DNA of 6,763 bases from Natronohydrobacter sp. (GCA_007117255.1 SKGU01000217.1:1-6763), one strand, 5' to 3'. Positions 1 to 5,724 are shown, counted from the stretch's first letter. Notes: generated by a model from the sequence alone, not told the origin. Translations and numbers: made by a program.

Positions 1-2
1 AC

Positions 3-650
3 CGTGAAATGCTGATGTTGCGTTTGGCGCAGCGGATCGCCTCAGAACTGGGCGAGAGCCTGCGCAGTAACGGGCGCGCAACGCTGTCTGTGCCCGGCGG
101 GACAACACCGGGGCCGGTTTTCGACACGCTTAGCGGGGCGGATCTGGATTGGTCCAAGGTGGCTGTGGTGCTGAATGACGAACGCTGGGTGAGTGAAGAC
201 AGCCCGCGCTCGAACACGCGGCTGTTGCGCGAGCGGCTGCTTGTGGGTCGGGCCGCAGCCGCGCAACTGGTGCCGCTGCGCTCGGATGCCGCAACGCCGG
301 AAGACGGGTTGGAGGCGCTGGCGGCCGGCCTTGCCCCGCATCTGCCGATTTCCGTGCTGCTCTTGGGCATGGGCGAAGATATGCACACAGCCTCGCTTTT
401 TCCCGGTGCCGATAATCTGTCAGCCGCTTTGCGCAGCGATGCACCCGCCCTGATGGCCATGCGGGCCGAAGCGGCGGGCGAGCCGCGCATCACACTGACA
501 GCGCCCGTTTTGCAGGATGCCGTGCGCGTGCATGTGCTGATCACGGGCGCGGCCAAGCGCGCGGCATTGGAGCGCGCTGCAAAACTGCCTGCGCGCGAGG
601 CCCCGATTGCCTGCGTTCTGGGCGATGCACAGGTGCATTGGGCAGAATAA
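3..650 (+). CDS. pgl: 6-phosphogluconolactonase, 5'-partial
   Basis: Hydrolyses 6-phosphogluconolactone to 6-phosphogluconate in the cytoplasm, the step after glucose-6-phosphate dehydrogenase in the pentose phosphate and Entner-Doudoroff routes. The frame is open to the window edge; in-frame residues before the first internal Met (position 9) show the true start lies upstream, probably by about ten codons judging from the usual length of about 220-230 residues. Visible family motifs, in order: SVPGGTTPG (sugar-phosphate binding loop), LNDERWV with a nearby SPRSN, and GMGEDMHTASLFPGA, which carries the catalytic-region His; later PRITLTAPVL. In the third motif Met stands where many homologues have Gly (GEDGHT). 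I recall this as common in alphaproteobacteria and do not read it as a defect. The TAA stop is followed after 6 nt by a terminator-like hairpin and then pgi on the same strand; zwf would be expected upstream. Identification is firm. Confidence 0.93.
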   Translation, partial: REMLMLRLAQRIASELGESLRSNGRATLSVPGGTTPGPVFDTLSGADLDWSKVAVVLNDERWVSEDSPRSNTRLLRERLLVGRAAAAQLVPLRSDAATPEDGLEALAAGLAPHLPISVLLLGMGEDMHTASLFPGADNLSAALRSDAPALMAMRAEAAGEPRITLTAPVLQDAVRVHVLITGAAKRAALERAAKLPAREAPIACVLGDAQVHWAE

Positions 651-656
651 TGCAGG

Positions 657-679
657 CCGGGGCTTACGCCCCGGTTTTT
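657..679 (+). terminator. Rho-independent-type terminator/attenuator between pgl and pgi
   Basis: A perfect 7-bp stem, CCGGGGC (657-663) and GCCCCGG (668-674), closes a 4-nt TTAC loop and is followed directly by five T (675-679). It starts 6 nt after the pgl stop and ends 33 nt before the pgi start. It would end or attenuate pgl transcription, so pgi may be expressed by read-through or from an unseen promoter. The short T-run suggests partial rather than complete termination. Confidence 0.7.
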
Positions 680-700
680 GAGTATTTTTGGCAAGATGAA
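678..700 (+). repeat. Dispersed short repeat, copy 1 (GAGTATTT-N3-GCAAGATGAA)
   Basis: This segment matches 4348-4370 on the same strand at 20 of 23 positions; the only differences are the three central bases (TTG here, AGA there). In both places it follows a GC-rich hairpin after a few nucleotides. Here it runs directly into the pgi Shine-Dalgarno. From memory, similar short sequences recur between genes in Rhodobacteraceae genomes, but I cannot verify that here. Its function is unknown; it may be a small palindrome-linked repeat or part of a terminator-associated element. Confidence 0.6.
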
Positions 701-706
701 AAGGGA
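701..706 (+). promoter_or_regulatory. Shine-Dalgarno that decides the pgi start
   Basis: AAGGGA lies 6 nt before the ATG at 713. The frame is open back to an ATG at 638, but that codon lies inside pgl and would force translation through the terminator hairpin and the repeat. The ribosome binding site therefore supports 713. Confidence 0.75.
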
Positions 707-712
707 CCAGGC

Positions 713-2320
713 ATGAGCATCTGGAGCGATCTGGCAAAGCATCAGCGCGGTTGCGAGGGGCGTCACATTCTGGAATTGTTTGACGATCCTGACCGTGCAG
801 AGGCGTTTACGGTTGCCGCCGGAGAGATGCGGCTGGATTACTCCAAGACCAATATTGATGCGACGGCGCGCGAGCTTCTGATCGCATTGGCCGAGGGGGC
901 GGGCCTTGTTGAGGCGCGCGCGGCGATGTTCAGCGGCGCCAAGATCAACGAGACCGAAGGGCGCGCGGTGTTGCATATTGCGCAGCGCGCGGGCGATGAG
1001 GCGGTGATCAAGGTGGATGGCGCCGATGTCATGCCGGAGTTGCGCAAGGAGCGCGCACGCGCCTATGCCTTTGCGGAAGACGTTCGCAGTGGTGCCTTCA
1101 CCGGGCAGGGTGGCCAGATCACGGATGTGGTGAATATCGGGATTGGTGGGTCTGATCTGGGCCCGGCGATGGTCACACTGGCGCTGGCGCCCTGGCATGA
1201 CGGGCCGCGGTTGCATTATGTGTCCAATGTTGACGGGGCGCATGTCGCCGACACGCTGCGCGGGCTGAACCCCGAAACCACGCTGGTGATCGTGGCGTCC
1301 AAGACCTTCACCACGATTGAAACCATGACCAATGCCCAAACGGTGCGGAACTGGATGGCGGCCAAAGTGGCCGATCCGGGGGCGCAGTTCGCGGCCGTAT
1401 CCACCGCGCGCGACAAGACGGCGGCTTTCGGGATCGCCCCAGAGCGGGTGTTCGGCTTTGCTGATTGGGTCGGTGGGCGCTATTCGGTCTGGGGGCCGAT
1501 CGGTCTGGGGGTGATGCTGGCTGTGGGACCAGCGGCATTTGATGAGCTTCTCGCGGGCGCGCGCGCGATGGACAGCCATTTCTGCGCTGCGCCATTGGAT
1601 CAGAACATGCCGGTACTGCTGGCATTGGTGGGCATCTGGCACAATCAGATTTGCGGCCATGCCACCCGCGCGGTTCTGCCTTATGACCAGCGGCTTGCGC
1701 GGTTGCCAGCCTATCTGCAACAGCTGGAGATGGAATCGAATGGCAAGCGGGTTGGCATGGACGGCGCTGATCTGGAGCGTCAATCCGGCCCTGTGGTCTG
1801 GGGTGAGCCGGGCACGAATGGTCAGCATGCATTCTACCAGTTGATCCATCAGGGAACGCGGGTTGTGCCATGTGAATTCCTTCTGGCCGCACAGGGCCAT
1901 GAGCCTGATCTGGCGCATCAGCATCGCCTGTTGGCTGCGAATTGTCTGGCGCAGTCGGAAGCCTTGCTGCGTGGGCGTTCGCTGGAGCAGGCGCGCGGCT
2001 TGATGGCGGCCAAGGGACTGGACGGGGCAGAGCTGGACCGGCAGGCCCGCCACCGTGTCTTTCCCGGAAACCGCCCGTCAACCACGTTGATCTATCCGAA
2101 GCTGACCCCCTTCACGCTGGGCCAGATCATTACGCTTTATGAGCACCGGGTTTTTGTCGAAGGGGTGGTCCTAGGCATCAATTCCTTCGATCAATGGGGG
2201 GTGGAACTGGGCAAGGAGCTTGCAACAGCACTAGGCCCAGTTCTGGAAGGGGCGGATGCGTCTGACAAGGATGGCTCCACCCGCGCGCTGGTGAGTTATA
2301 TTCTTGCGGCGCATGGCTGA
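713..2320 (+). CDS. pgi: Glucose-6-phosphate isomerase
   Basis: Interconverts glucose 6-phosphate and fructose 6-phosphate in the cytoplasm. The product is 535 residues, slightly shorter than the E. coli enzyme (about 549). Recognisable elements: VNIGIGGSDLGP (residues 140-151, sugar phosphate binding), SKTFTT (from 196), the first family signature DWVGGRYSVWGP (from 251), MESNGK with the catalytic-base Glu (341), PGTNGQHAFYQ with the active-site His (372), and the second signature GINSFDQWGVELGK ending in the catalytic Lys (501). All expected catalytic residues are present. ATG 713 is chosen because AAGGGA sits 6 nt upstream and MSIWSDL fits the family N-terminus; the 25-codon upstream extension reads through the terminator and repeat. 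It follows pgl on the same strand, in keeping with a zwf-pgl-pgi cluster for hexose catabolism, and converges on the lipoprotein gene downstream. Confidence 0.97.
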   Translation: MSIWSDLAKHQRGCEGRHILELFDDPDRAEAFTVAAGEMRLDYSKTNIDATARELLIALAEGAGLVEARAAMFSGAKINETEGRAVLHIAQRAGDEAVIKVDGADVMPELRKERARAYAFAEDVRSGAFTGQGGQITDVVNIGIGGSDLGPAMVTLALAPWHDGPRLHYVSNVDGAHVADTLRGLNPETTLVIVASKTFTTIETMTNAQTVRNWMAAKVADPGAQFAAVSTARDKTAAFGIAPERVFGFADWVGGRYSVWGPIGLGVMLAVGPAAFDELLAGARAMDSHFCAAPLDQNMPVLLALVGIWHNQICGHATRAVLPYDQRLARLPAYLQQLEMESNGKRVGMDGADLERQSGPVVWGEPGTNGQHAFYQLIHQGTRVVPCEFLLAAQGHEPDLAHQHRLLAANCLAQSEALLRGRSLEQARGLMAAKGLDGAELDRQARHRVFPGNRPSTTLIYPKLTPFTLGQIITLYEHRVFVEGVVLGINSFDQWGVELGKELATALGPVLEGADASDKDGSTRALVSYILAAHG

Positions 2321-2326
2321 GAGAGC

Positions 2327-2347
2327 CCGGCGCCAGTAAGGCGCCGG
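2327..2347. terminator. Stem-loop between convergent genes, possible bidirectional terminator
   Basis: A perfect 8-bp stem, CCGGCGCC (2327-2334) and GGCGCCGG (2340-2347), closes a 5-nt loop. It begins 7 nt after the pgi stop and ends 9 nt before the end of the converging minus-strand gene. There is no T-run on either side, so it is not a classical intrinsic terminator. Its position between two converging gene ends supports a role in 3'-end formation or stability for both transcripts. Confidence 0.55.
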
Positions 2348-2355
2348 ATCACGGC

Positions 2356-2938
2356 TCAGAAGCGCAGGATCGTTTCAAAATCGCCGACCCGATCCGCCGC
2401 AGGGGCGATCAGATCGTCAACACCCATGCGGATAAAAGCACTGGTGCCATCTTCCGAGATGGTGCCGGTCGAGCTTTCGATCTCGCGGCCCTTGACGGTG
2501 AAGCTGATGGACATGCCTGCCATCATCTGCCGCATCATCGCGATCATCTGCGGGTCTTCCTCCATCTCGTCCAGCTCATCGGTCATGCCCGATATCGGCA
2601 GGAAGGCGCGCACGCGATCACCGCCCAGATGGGTCAGTTCGCCCTGCAATTCCGTGGGCGAGTCGCCATCGCTATCTGCTGGCATGATCTCGGCAAAGGT
2701 ACCGGTTTTCTGGAAGTCGCAGCGCGCATGAGTGTCGGTCAGAACCAACGTGCCGCCATCATCTTCAGGGCAGAAGCTGGCATCACTGCCCGACATCTCG
2801 AACATCTGGCGCTGCATTTGCATGAAGCCACTCACTCACGCGCGCTTCATCTTCGCCCAGAACTTCGACGGTCATGTCCACCTCTACACAGGCAGCAAGC
2901 GCAAGGGCAGCGGGCAGGGCAAAGAGGGTAGCGCGCAT
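2356..2938 (-). pseudogene. Exported lipoprotein, frameshifted by a 4-nt duplication
   Basis: The gene starts at ATG 2938 with GGAG 8 nt upstream. The N-terminus MRATLFALPAALALAAC is a lipoprotein signal with lipobox L-A-A-C (Cys17), so the product would be lipid-anchored in the envelope. After residue 35 (…DEARVS) the frame is lost at GTGAGTGAGTGG (minus strand, 2839-2828). As written, translation goes on with 16 unrelated residues to a stop at 2783 (51 aa in all). The shifted frame then gives 157 protein-like residues (GFMQMQRQMFEMSG… to …GDFETILRF) ending at 2356. Removing one GTGA unit restores one reading frame of about 192 residues. The downstream part is acidic and Met-rich, with features such as SFTVKGREIESSTG and SEDGTSAFIRMGVDDL; there are two Cys beyond the lipobox. 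I recall similar uncharacterised Rhodobacterales lipoproteins but cannot name a family. It could be a recent pseudogene or a sequencing error. It lies 68 nt downstream of the mini-protein gene, perhaps in the same operon. Confidence 0.75.
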
Positions 2939-3006
2939 GGCAACAACTCCGGTTAGAATTACCACCACAGCAAATCAGAAAATCCCGCTTTGGGCCAGCC
3001 GGAATT

Positions 3007-3180
3007 TTAACTGCCCGTGCAATGCGCCCCCTCGGGTGCGGCACCAGATCCCAGCGCAATGGCCGAAGGGGCAGAGAACAGATCAGGTGGGCCGGATTGC
3101 GCAAGATCGAGCGCAAGGATAGCCGCGGTCAGCACAAGGGCCAGCAGGCCAACGATGGGGCGGGACAGACGGGTGCTCAT
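3007..3180 (-). CDS. 57-residue membrane-anchored mini-protein, unknown function
   Basis: A small gene read from ATG 3180 to TAA 3007. Its ATG overlaps the TGA of the transporter gene (ATGA, 4 nt), and a full AAGGAG Shine-Dalgarno (3193-3188) lies 7 nt before the start, inside the last codons of the transporter. This strongly suggests coupled translation. The product begins MSTRLSRPIVGLLALVLT; two Arg precede a hydrophobic stretch at about residues 8-27, which could be a single membrane anchor or a signal peptide. A small-residue-rich tail follows (SGPPDLFSAPSAIALGSG…) and ends GAHCTGS, with a single Cys at 54, four residues from the C-terminus counting inclusively. With Arg on the cytoplasmic side, the tail and Cys would face the periplasm. 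I do not recognise the family. Context next to a sulfur transporter and a rhodanese suggests, by inference only, an accessory subunit or a thiol or sulfur-handling role. Confidence 0.72.
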   Translation of the reverse strand: MSTRLSRPIVGLLALVLTAAILALDLAQSGPPDLFSAPSAIALGSGAAPEGAHCTGS

Positions 3181-4292
3181 GCATAGGCTCCTTCAGTGCG
3201 GGCGGGCCGCAGCAGATGCGGGCGCAGCCGGATGCCGAGGGTCGAGCCTGCAAAGGCGGCGATCAGCCAGACCCATCCATGGAGCGACCCGGTGGAGATG
3301 CCACTGAAGAAGGCGCCGACATTGCAGCCGAAGGCCAGCCGCGCCGAATAGCCAAGGATCAGCGCTGCGCCCAGCACTGCGCCATAAGACGCAAGCGTCA
3401 GCGCCTGTGCCGGTGCGCCGGGGTCTGCCCGCCAGCGCATGACCGCGAAAGCGCCGATCAGCAGGCCGATATTGGTCAGCGAAGTTACATCGGTCAGGAT
3501 TGAGCTGGACAGGCGGGTGGCGTTGCCCTCTGCCGCCCAGAAGGCGGTTTGTGCCAGATCTGCACCGCCAGCCTGGGCAATTTTTGCACCCCAAAGGCCC
3601 AGACCATAGACGATCCCCCAGGGCTGGCCCGCAATCACCAGATTGGCCAGCGCAAGGGCCGCGATCAGAGCGGCGGCGATCCACAAGCGACGCGGGGGCA
3701 TCCGTTTGCCGGGGGCAGCGCGGGCAAGGGTCAGCGCGCTCACCAGCGCAAGCCCGGCAAGTGTCAAGATCAGGCCGAGGTTATCGCCAAACAGACCCTG
3801 CGCCGACAAAACCGGCAGGCTGCCCAGACCGGTCCACCAGCCCAGATGCAGACTGCCTGCAAAACTGCCGCCGATAAAGCCTGCAAGCGCGATCAGCCCG
3901 ACCAGATTGCCGCTACCCGCATTGACCAGCGTGCCGGAGCCACAGCCCATGACAAGCTGCATCATCATGCCGAAGACAAATGCGCCAAGGATCATCGCGA
4001 TTCCCACAGGCGCATGCGCCGGGGCCAGTTCGCCTGCATTCGCGGCCAGAAGCGGGAATGCGACCACGGCCACAAGCGCAATCGCAATCAGCTGCGCCAG
4101 CAGGCCGCGCCCATCGCGATCCGTCACGATCATGCGCCACGGACCAGCAAAGCCAAAGCGCAGCCCTTCCAGCACAAGGCCGAAACCGATGCCGACAAGC
4201 ATCAACAGGCCAGCGCGGGGGCCCGCCATGACAAAGGCAAAAAGCGTCACACCAAGGGCGATCAGCAGGACAGAAGCGCGCCGGAACAGCAT
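3177..4292 (-). CDS. YeeE/YedE-family sulfur-compound (thiosulfate-type) transporter
   Basis: An inner-membrane protein of 371 residues with about ten hydrophobic segments (roughly 3-24, 27-47, 65-84, 97-116, 129-148, 172-192, 203-222, 273-287, 298-320 and 340-356). The two pseudo-symmetric halves each carry the family Cys motif: GCGSGTL with Cys117 and FGCNVGAFFSG with Cys323. These are the only cysteines. The family, characterised for thiosulfate uptake (YeeE/TsuA, related to SoxT), passes the substrate along conserved Cys. The usual N-terminal RFC motif reads RFG here (Gly47), so one Cys found in many members is missing. Start: ATG 4292 has AAAGG 8 nt upstream; an in-frame ATG at 4328 would add 12 residues but lies inside a hairpin and lacks a good ribosome site. 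The rhodanese is upstream on the same strand (85 nt away), and the stop overlaps the mini-protein start. The family call is firm; the exact substrate is not. Confidence 0.88.
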   Translation of the reverse strand: MLFRRASVLLIALGVTLFAFVMAGPRAGLLMLVGIGFGLVLEGLRFGFAGPWRMIVTDRDGRGLLAQLIAIALVAVVAFPLLAANAGELAPAHAPVGIAMILGAFVFGMMMQLVMGCGSGTLVNAGSGNLVGLIALAGFIGGSFAGSLHLGWWTGLGSLPVLSAQGLFGDNLGLILTLAGLALVSALTLARAAPGKRMPPRRLWIAAALIAALALANLVIAGQPWGIVYGLGLWGAKIAQAGGADLAQTAFWAAEGNATRLSSSILTDVTSLTNIGLLIGAFAVMRWRADPGAPAQALTLASYGAVLGAALILGYSARLAFGCNVGAFFSGISTGSLHGWVWLIAAFAGSTLGIRLRPHLLRPARTEGAYA

Positions 4293-4317
4293 GGGCGGGG
4301 CCTTTCGGAAAGTGCAG

Positions 4318-4343
4318 ACCGCGCGCATTGGGGCGCGCGCGGT
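4318..4343. terminator. GC-rich stem-loop between rhodanese and transporter genes
   Basis: A 9-bp stem, ACCGCGCGC (4318-4326) and GCGCGCGGT (4335-4343), closes an 8-nt loop. There is no T-run on either side, so any terminator role is uncertain. In the minus-strand transcript it lies after the rhodanese stop and upstream of the transporter start, where it could attenuate read-through or protect the rhodanese message 3' end. On the plus strand it is followed after 6 nt by the GAGTATTT repeat, as in the pgl-pgi gap. Confidence 0.45.
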
Positions 4344-4347
4344 GAAA

Positions 4348-4370
4348 TTGAGTATTTAGAGCAAGATGAA
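4348..4370 (+). repeat. Dispersed short repeat, copy 2 (GAGTATTT-N3-GCAAGATGAA)
   Basis: This second copy matches 678-700 at 20 of 23 positions and again sits just 3' of a GC hairpin when read on the plus strand. Here the flanking genes run on the minus strand, so the element is reversed relative to transcription, unlike copy 1. Its orientation thus follows the hairpin, not the genes, which argues against it being simply a gene leader or terminator part. It ends 7 nt before the rhodanese stop. Confidence 0.6.
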
Positions 4371-4377
4371 GCGGATG

Positions 4378-5310
4378 TCAGAACAGCCCTTCGACCCAGC
4401 GGCGTGTTGAGTGCCACAGATAGGCAATCCGGCCCGGCTCATTTTGCAGCTCATTGCCGTGAATGGTGTATTCCGCCATGCTCTCGGCGTAAAGGCGGGT
4501 GTTCTCGATACCTGCGAGTTCGCTGAGCGCAAACCAGTTCAGTGCGGCCCAATGGCCGGTATTGCAGAACGACACAGTGATAGGCGCTTCGGTCAGGCCC
4601 TGCGCCGTTGCGATCTCGCGGGCGCGCTCTGGGCTGACCATGCGGGTGCCCTCGAAGAAATCACCAAATTCCAGATTGTCCGCGCCGCGAATCGTGCCGG
4701 GGCGTGCGATGGACCATGCGATCCCCTGAAAGAAACCTTCTGGGCGGCTGTCCAGAAGCCGTGCTTGGCCGTTCTCGACCAGTTCGGTCACTTCCGAGGT
4801 TGAGATATACCACTCATCGGTCCATTCGGCCATGAAACCTGACTCGAGGGGTTCGACCGGGGTTGTTGACACAGGCAACTGTTCTGCCTGCCAAGCGGCG
4901 AAGCCTCCGTTCAACAGCGCCAGATCCTGCACGCCAAGCGATTTCAGTGTCCAGTAGACCCGCGCAGCCGCCCCCATGTCGGATGCATCCGTACCCGCAT
5001 GGACGACAACAACAGGCGTGTCGACGTCAACGCCGACGCGGGCGGCTTCCAGTTCATATTCCAGTTCTGGCAACAATGCGCCGGGATTGGACGGGCCGCC
5101 GCGCCAGTTTGCATAGGGTGAATGGGCCGCGCCGGGAATATGGCCTTCGGTGAAGTCGCCGGTGACATGGATCACGCGAATATTGTCTTCTGCATCCAAA
5201 ATGGCGGCCAGCTCACTGGGTTCAAGAAGCGGGCTCCAGCCTTGCGGCGTAGCAAGAGCCAGCGACGGCAGGGCGATCAGCGACAAGGTCAGGGCAGTAT
5301 TGCGCAACAT
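4378..5310 (-). CDS. Periplasmic tandem-domain rhodanese (sulfurtransferase)
   Basis: A 310-residue exported sulfurtransferase. The signal peptide MLRNTALTLSLIALPSLALA ends in an A-L-A type cleavage site before Thr21, placing the enzyme in the periplasm. The N-terminal rhodanese domain (about 27-150) has GHIPGAAHSPY (56-66) and LLNGGFAAW (132-140), but its active-site loop reads HAGTDASDM with no Cys, so it is probably non-catalytic. The C-terminal domain (about 165-310) has LLDSRP (185-190) and the active loop CNTGHW with catalytic Cys249. It would move sulfane sulfur from a donor such as thiosulfate to a thiol acceptor; the true donor is not shown by sequence. An inactive first domain with an active second domain is the normal tandem-rhodanese arrangement. 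The start at 5310 has GGAG (5321-5318) 7 nt upstream. The YeeE-type transporter lies 85 nt downstream on the same strand, supporting a shared sulfur role. Confidence 0.93.
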   Translation of the reverse strand: MLRNTALTLSLIALPSLALATPQGWSPLLEPSELAAILDAEDNIRVIHVTGDFTEGHIPGAAHSPYANWRGGPSNPGALLPELEYELEAARVGVDVDTPVVVVHAGTDASDMGAAARVYWTLKSLGVQDLALLNGGFAAWQAEQLPVSTTPVEPLESGFMAEWTDEWYISTSEVTELVENGQARLLDSRPEGFFQGIAWSIARPGTIRGADNLEFGDFFEGTRMVSPERAREIATAQGLTEAPITVSFCNTGHWAALNWFALSELAGIENTRLYAESMAEYTIHGNELQNEPGRIAYLWHSTRRWVEGLF

Positions 5311-5637
5311 GATGACGCTCCGTTCATAGGGTTTGATTTCGTCTTGCGATGGCAGGTAGGCAGGGCGCGTGCCTGTGACAAGCGTGACGGCAAACCTGCG
5401 CTGATAGTGCGCGCGAACGCAGTTCGTATCGTTGCGTCTGATCTGGGTCAGTAGTTTCGGTTAATATGCTTATTTGGAAAATCGTTCCAGCAGGGGGCCG
5501 TATGGCTTAGAAATATCTACTTATCTGCATGGATTGGAGTTTCGGGCCGGAACGGTTTTCTTGCACGCGGTCGCAAGGTCTTGCGGATCGATTTCTACCA
5601 CAACGATTCGTGCTGCGCGCGAAAAGGCCCTGTCTGT

Positions 5638-5664
5638 CCGGTTCGGGCGCTGGGCCCGATCCGG
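5638..5664. repeat. Imperfect inverted repeat upstream of the SseB gene
   Basis: The arms CCGGTTCGGGC (5638-5648) and GCCCGATCCGG (5654-5664) pair at 10 of 11 positions with one T-T mismatch around a 5-nt loop. It lies 68 nt before the SseB start. It could be an operator, a leader-RNA hairpin or a REP-like element. There is no T-run on the plus strand; on the minus strand the hairpin is followed some way downstream by a CCTTTTC stretch. Confidence 0.5.
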
Positions 5665-5719
5665 CGCGAGGTCTTGCCAAGGCAGGCGCATCGGCTTAGC
5701 TGGCGACAAGATAAACTGC

Positions 5720-5724
5720 AGGGG
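5720..5724 (+). promoter_or_regulatory. Shine-Dalgarno that decides the SseB-family start
   Basis: AGGGG lies 8 nt before ATG 5733 but only 2 nt before the alternative in-frame GTG at 5727. The spacing favours ATG 5733. Confidence 0.6.

Noticed and set aside
638..712. N-terminal extension of pgi by 25 residues
   Set aside because: It would begin inside pgl and be encoded by the terminator hairpin and dispersed repeat. ATG 713 has a good Shine-Dalgarno.
1841..1852. TTGATCCATCAG resembling an Fnr/FnrL box
   Set aside because: The half-sites are separated by 2 nt, not the required 4, and it lies inside the conserved pgi coding sequence (LIHQG).
1308..2081. Long open frame antisense to pgi (257 residues)
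   Set aside because: It is Pro/Arg/Ala-rich, lies wholly inside a fully conserved pgi on the other strand, and has no domain I recognise. High-GC DNA commonly gives such antisense open frames.
2356..2835. Separate 159-residue gene starting at GTG 2835
   Set aside because: There is no ribosome binding site or signal peptide, and the frame joins seamlessly to the upstream lipoprotein start after removal of one GTGA unit. A broken single gene is the better reading.
2846..2866. Minus-strand GGCGAAGATGAAG resembling the 3' half of the dispersed repeat
   Set aside because: It encodes the GEDEA segment of the lipoprotein, lacks the GAGTATTT half and has no hairpin; chance similarity.
4293..4328. 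N-terminal extension of the transporter by 12 residues
   Set aside because: The ATG at 4328 lies in the GC hairpin without a good ribosome site; ATG 4292 has AAAGG 8 nt upstream.
3549..4526. Plus-strand open frame of 325 residues across the transporter gene and into the rhodanese gene
   Set aside because: It is Gln/Arg/Asp-rich low-complexity sequence opposite two well-supported genes, so it is a shadow frame.
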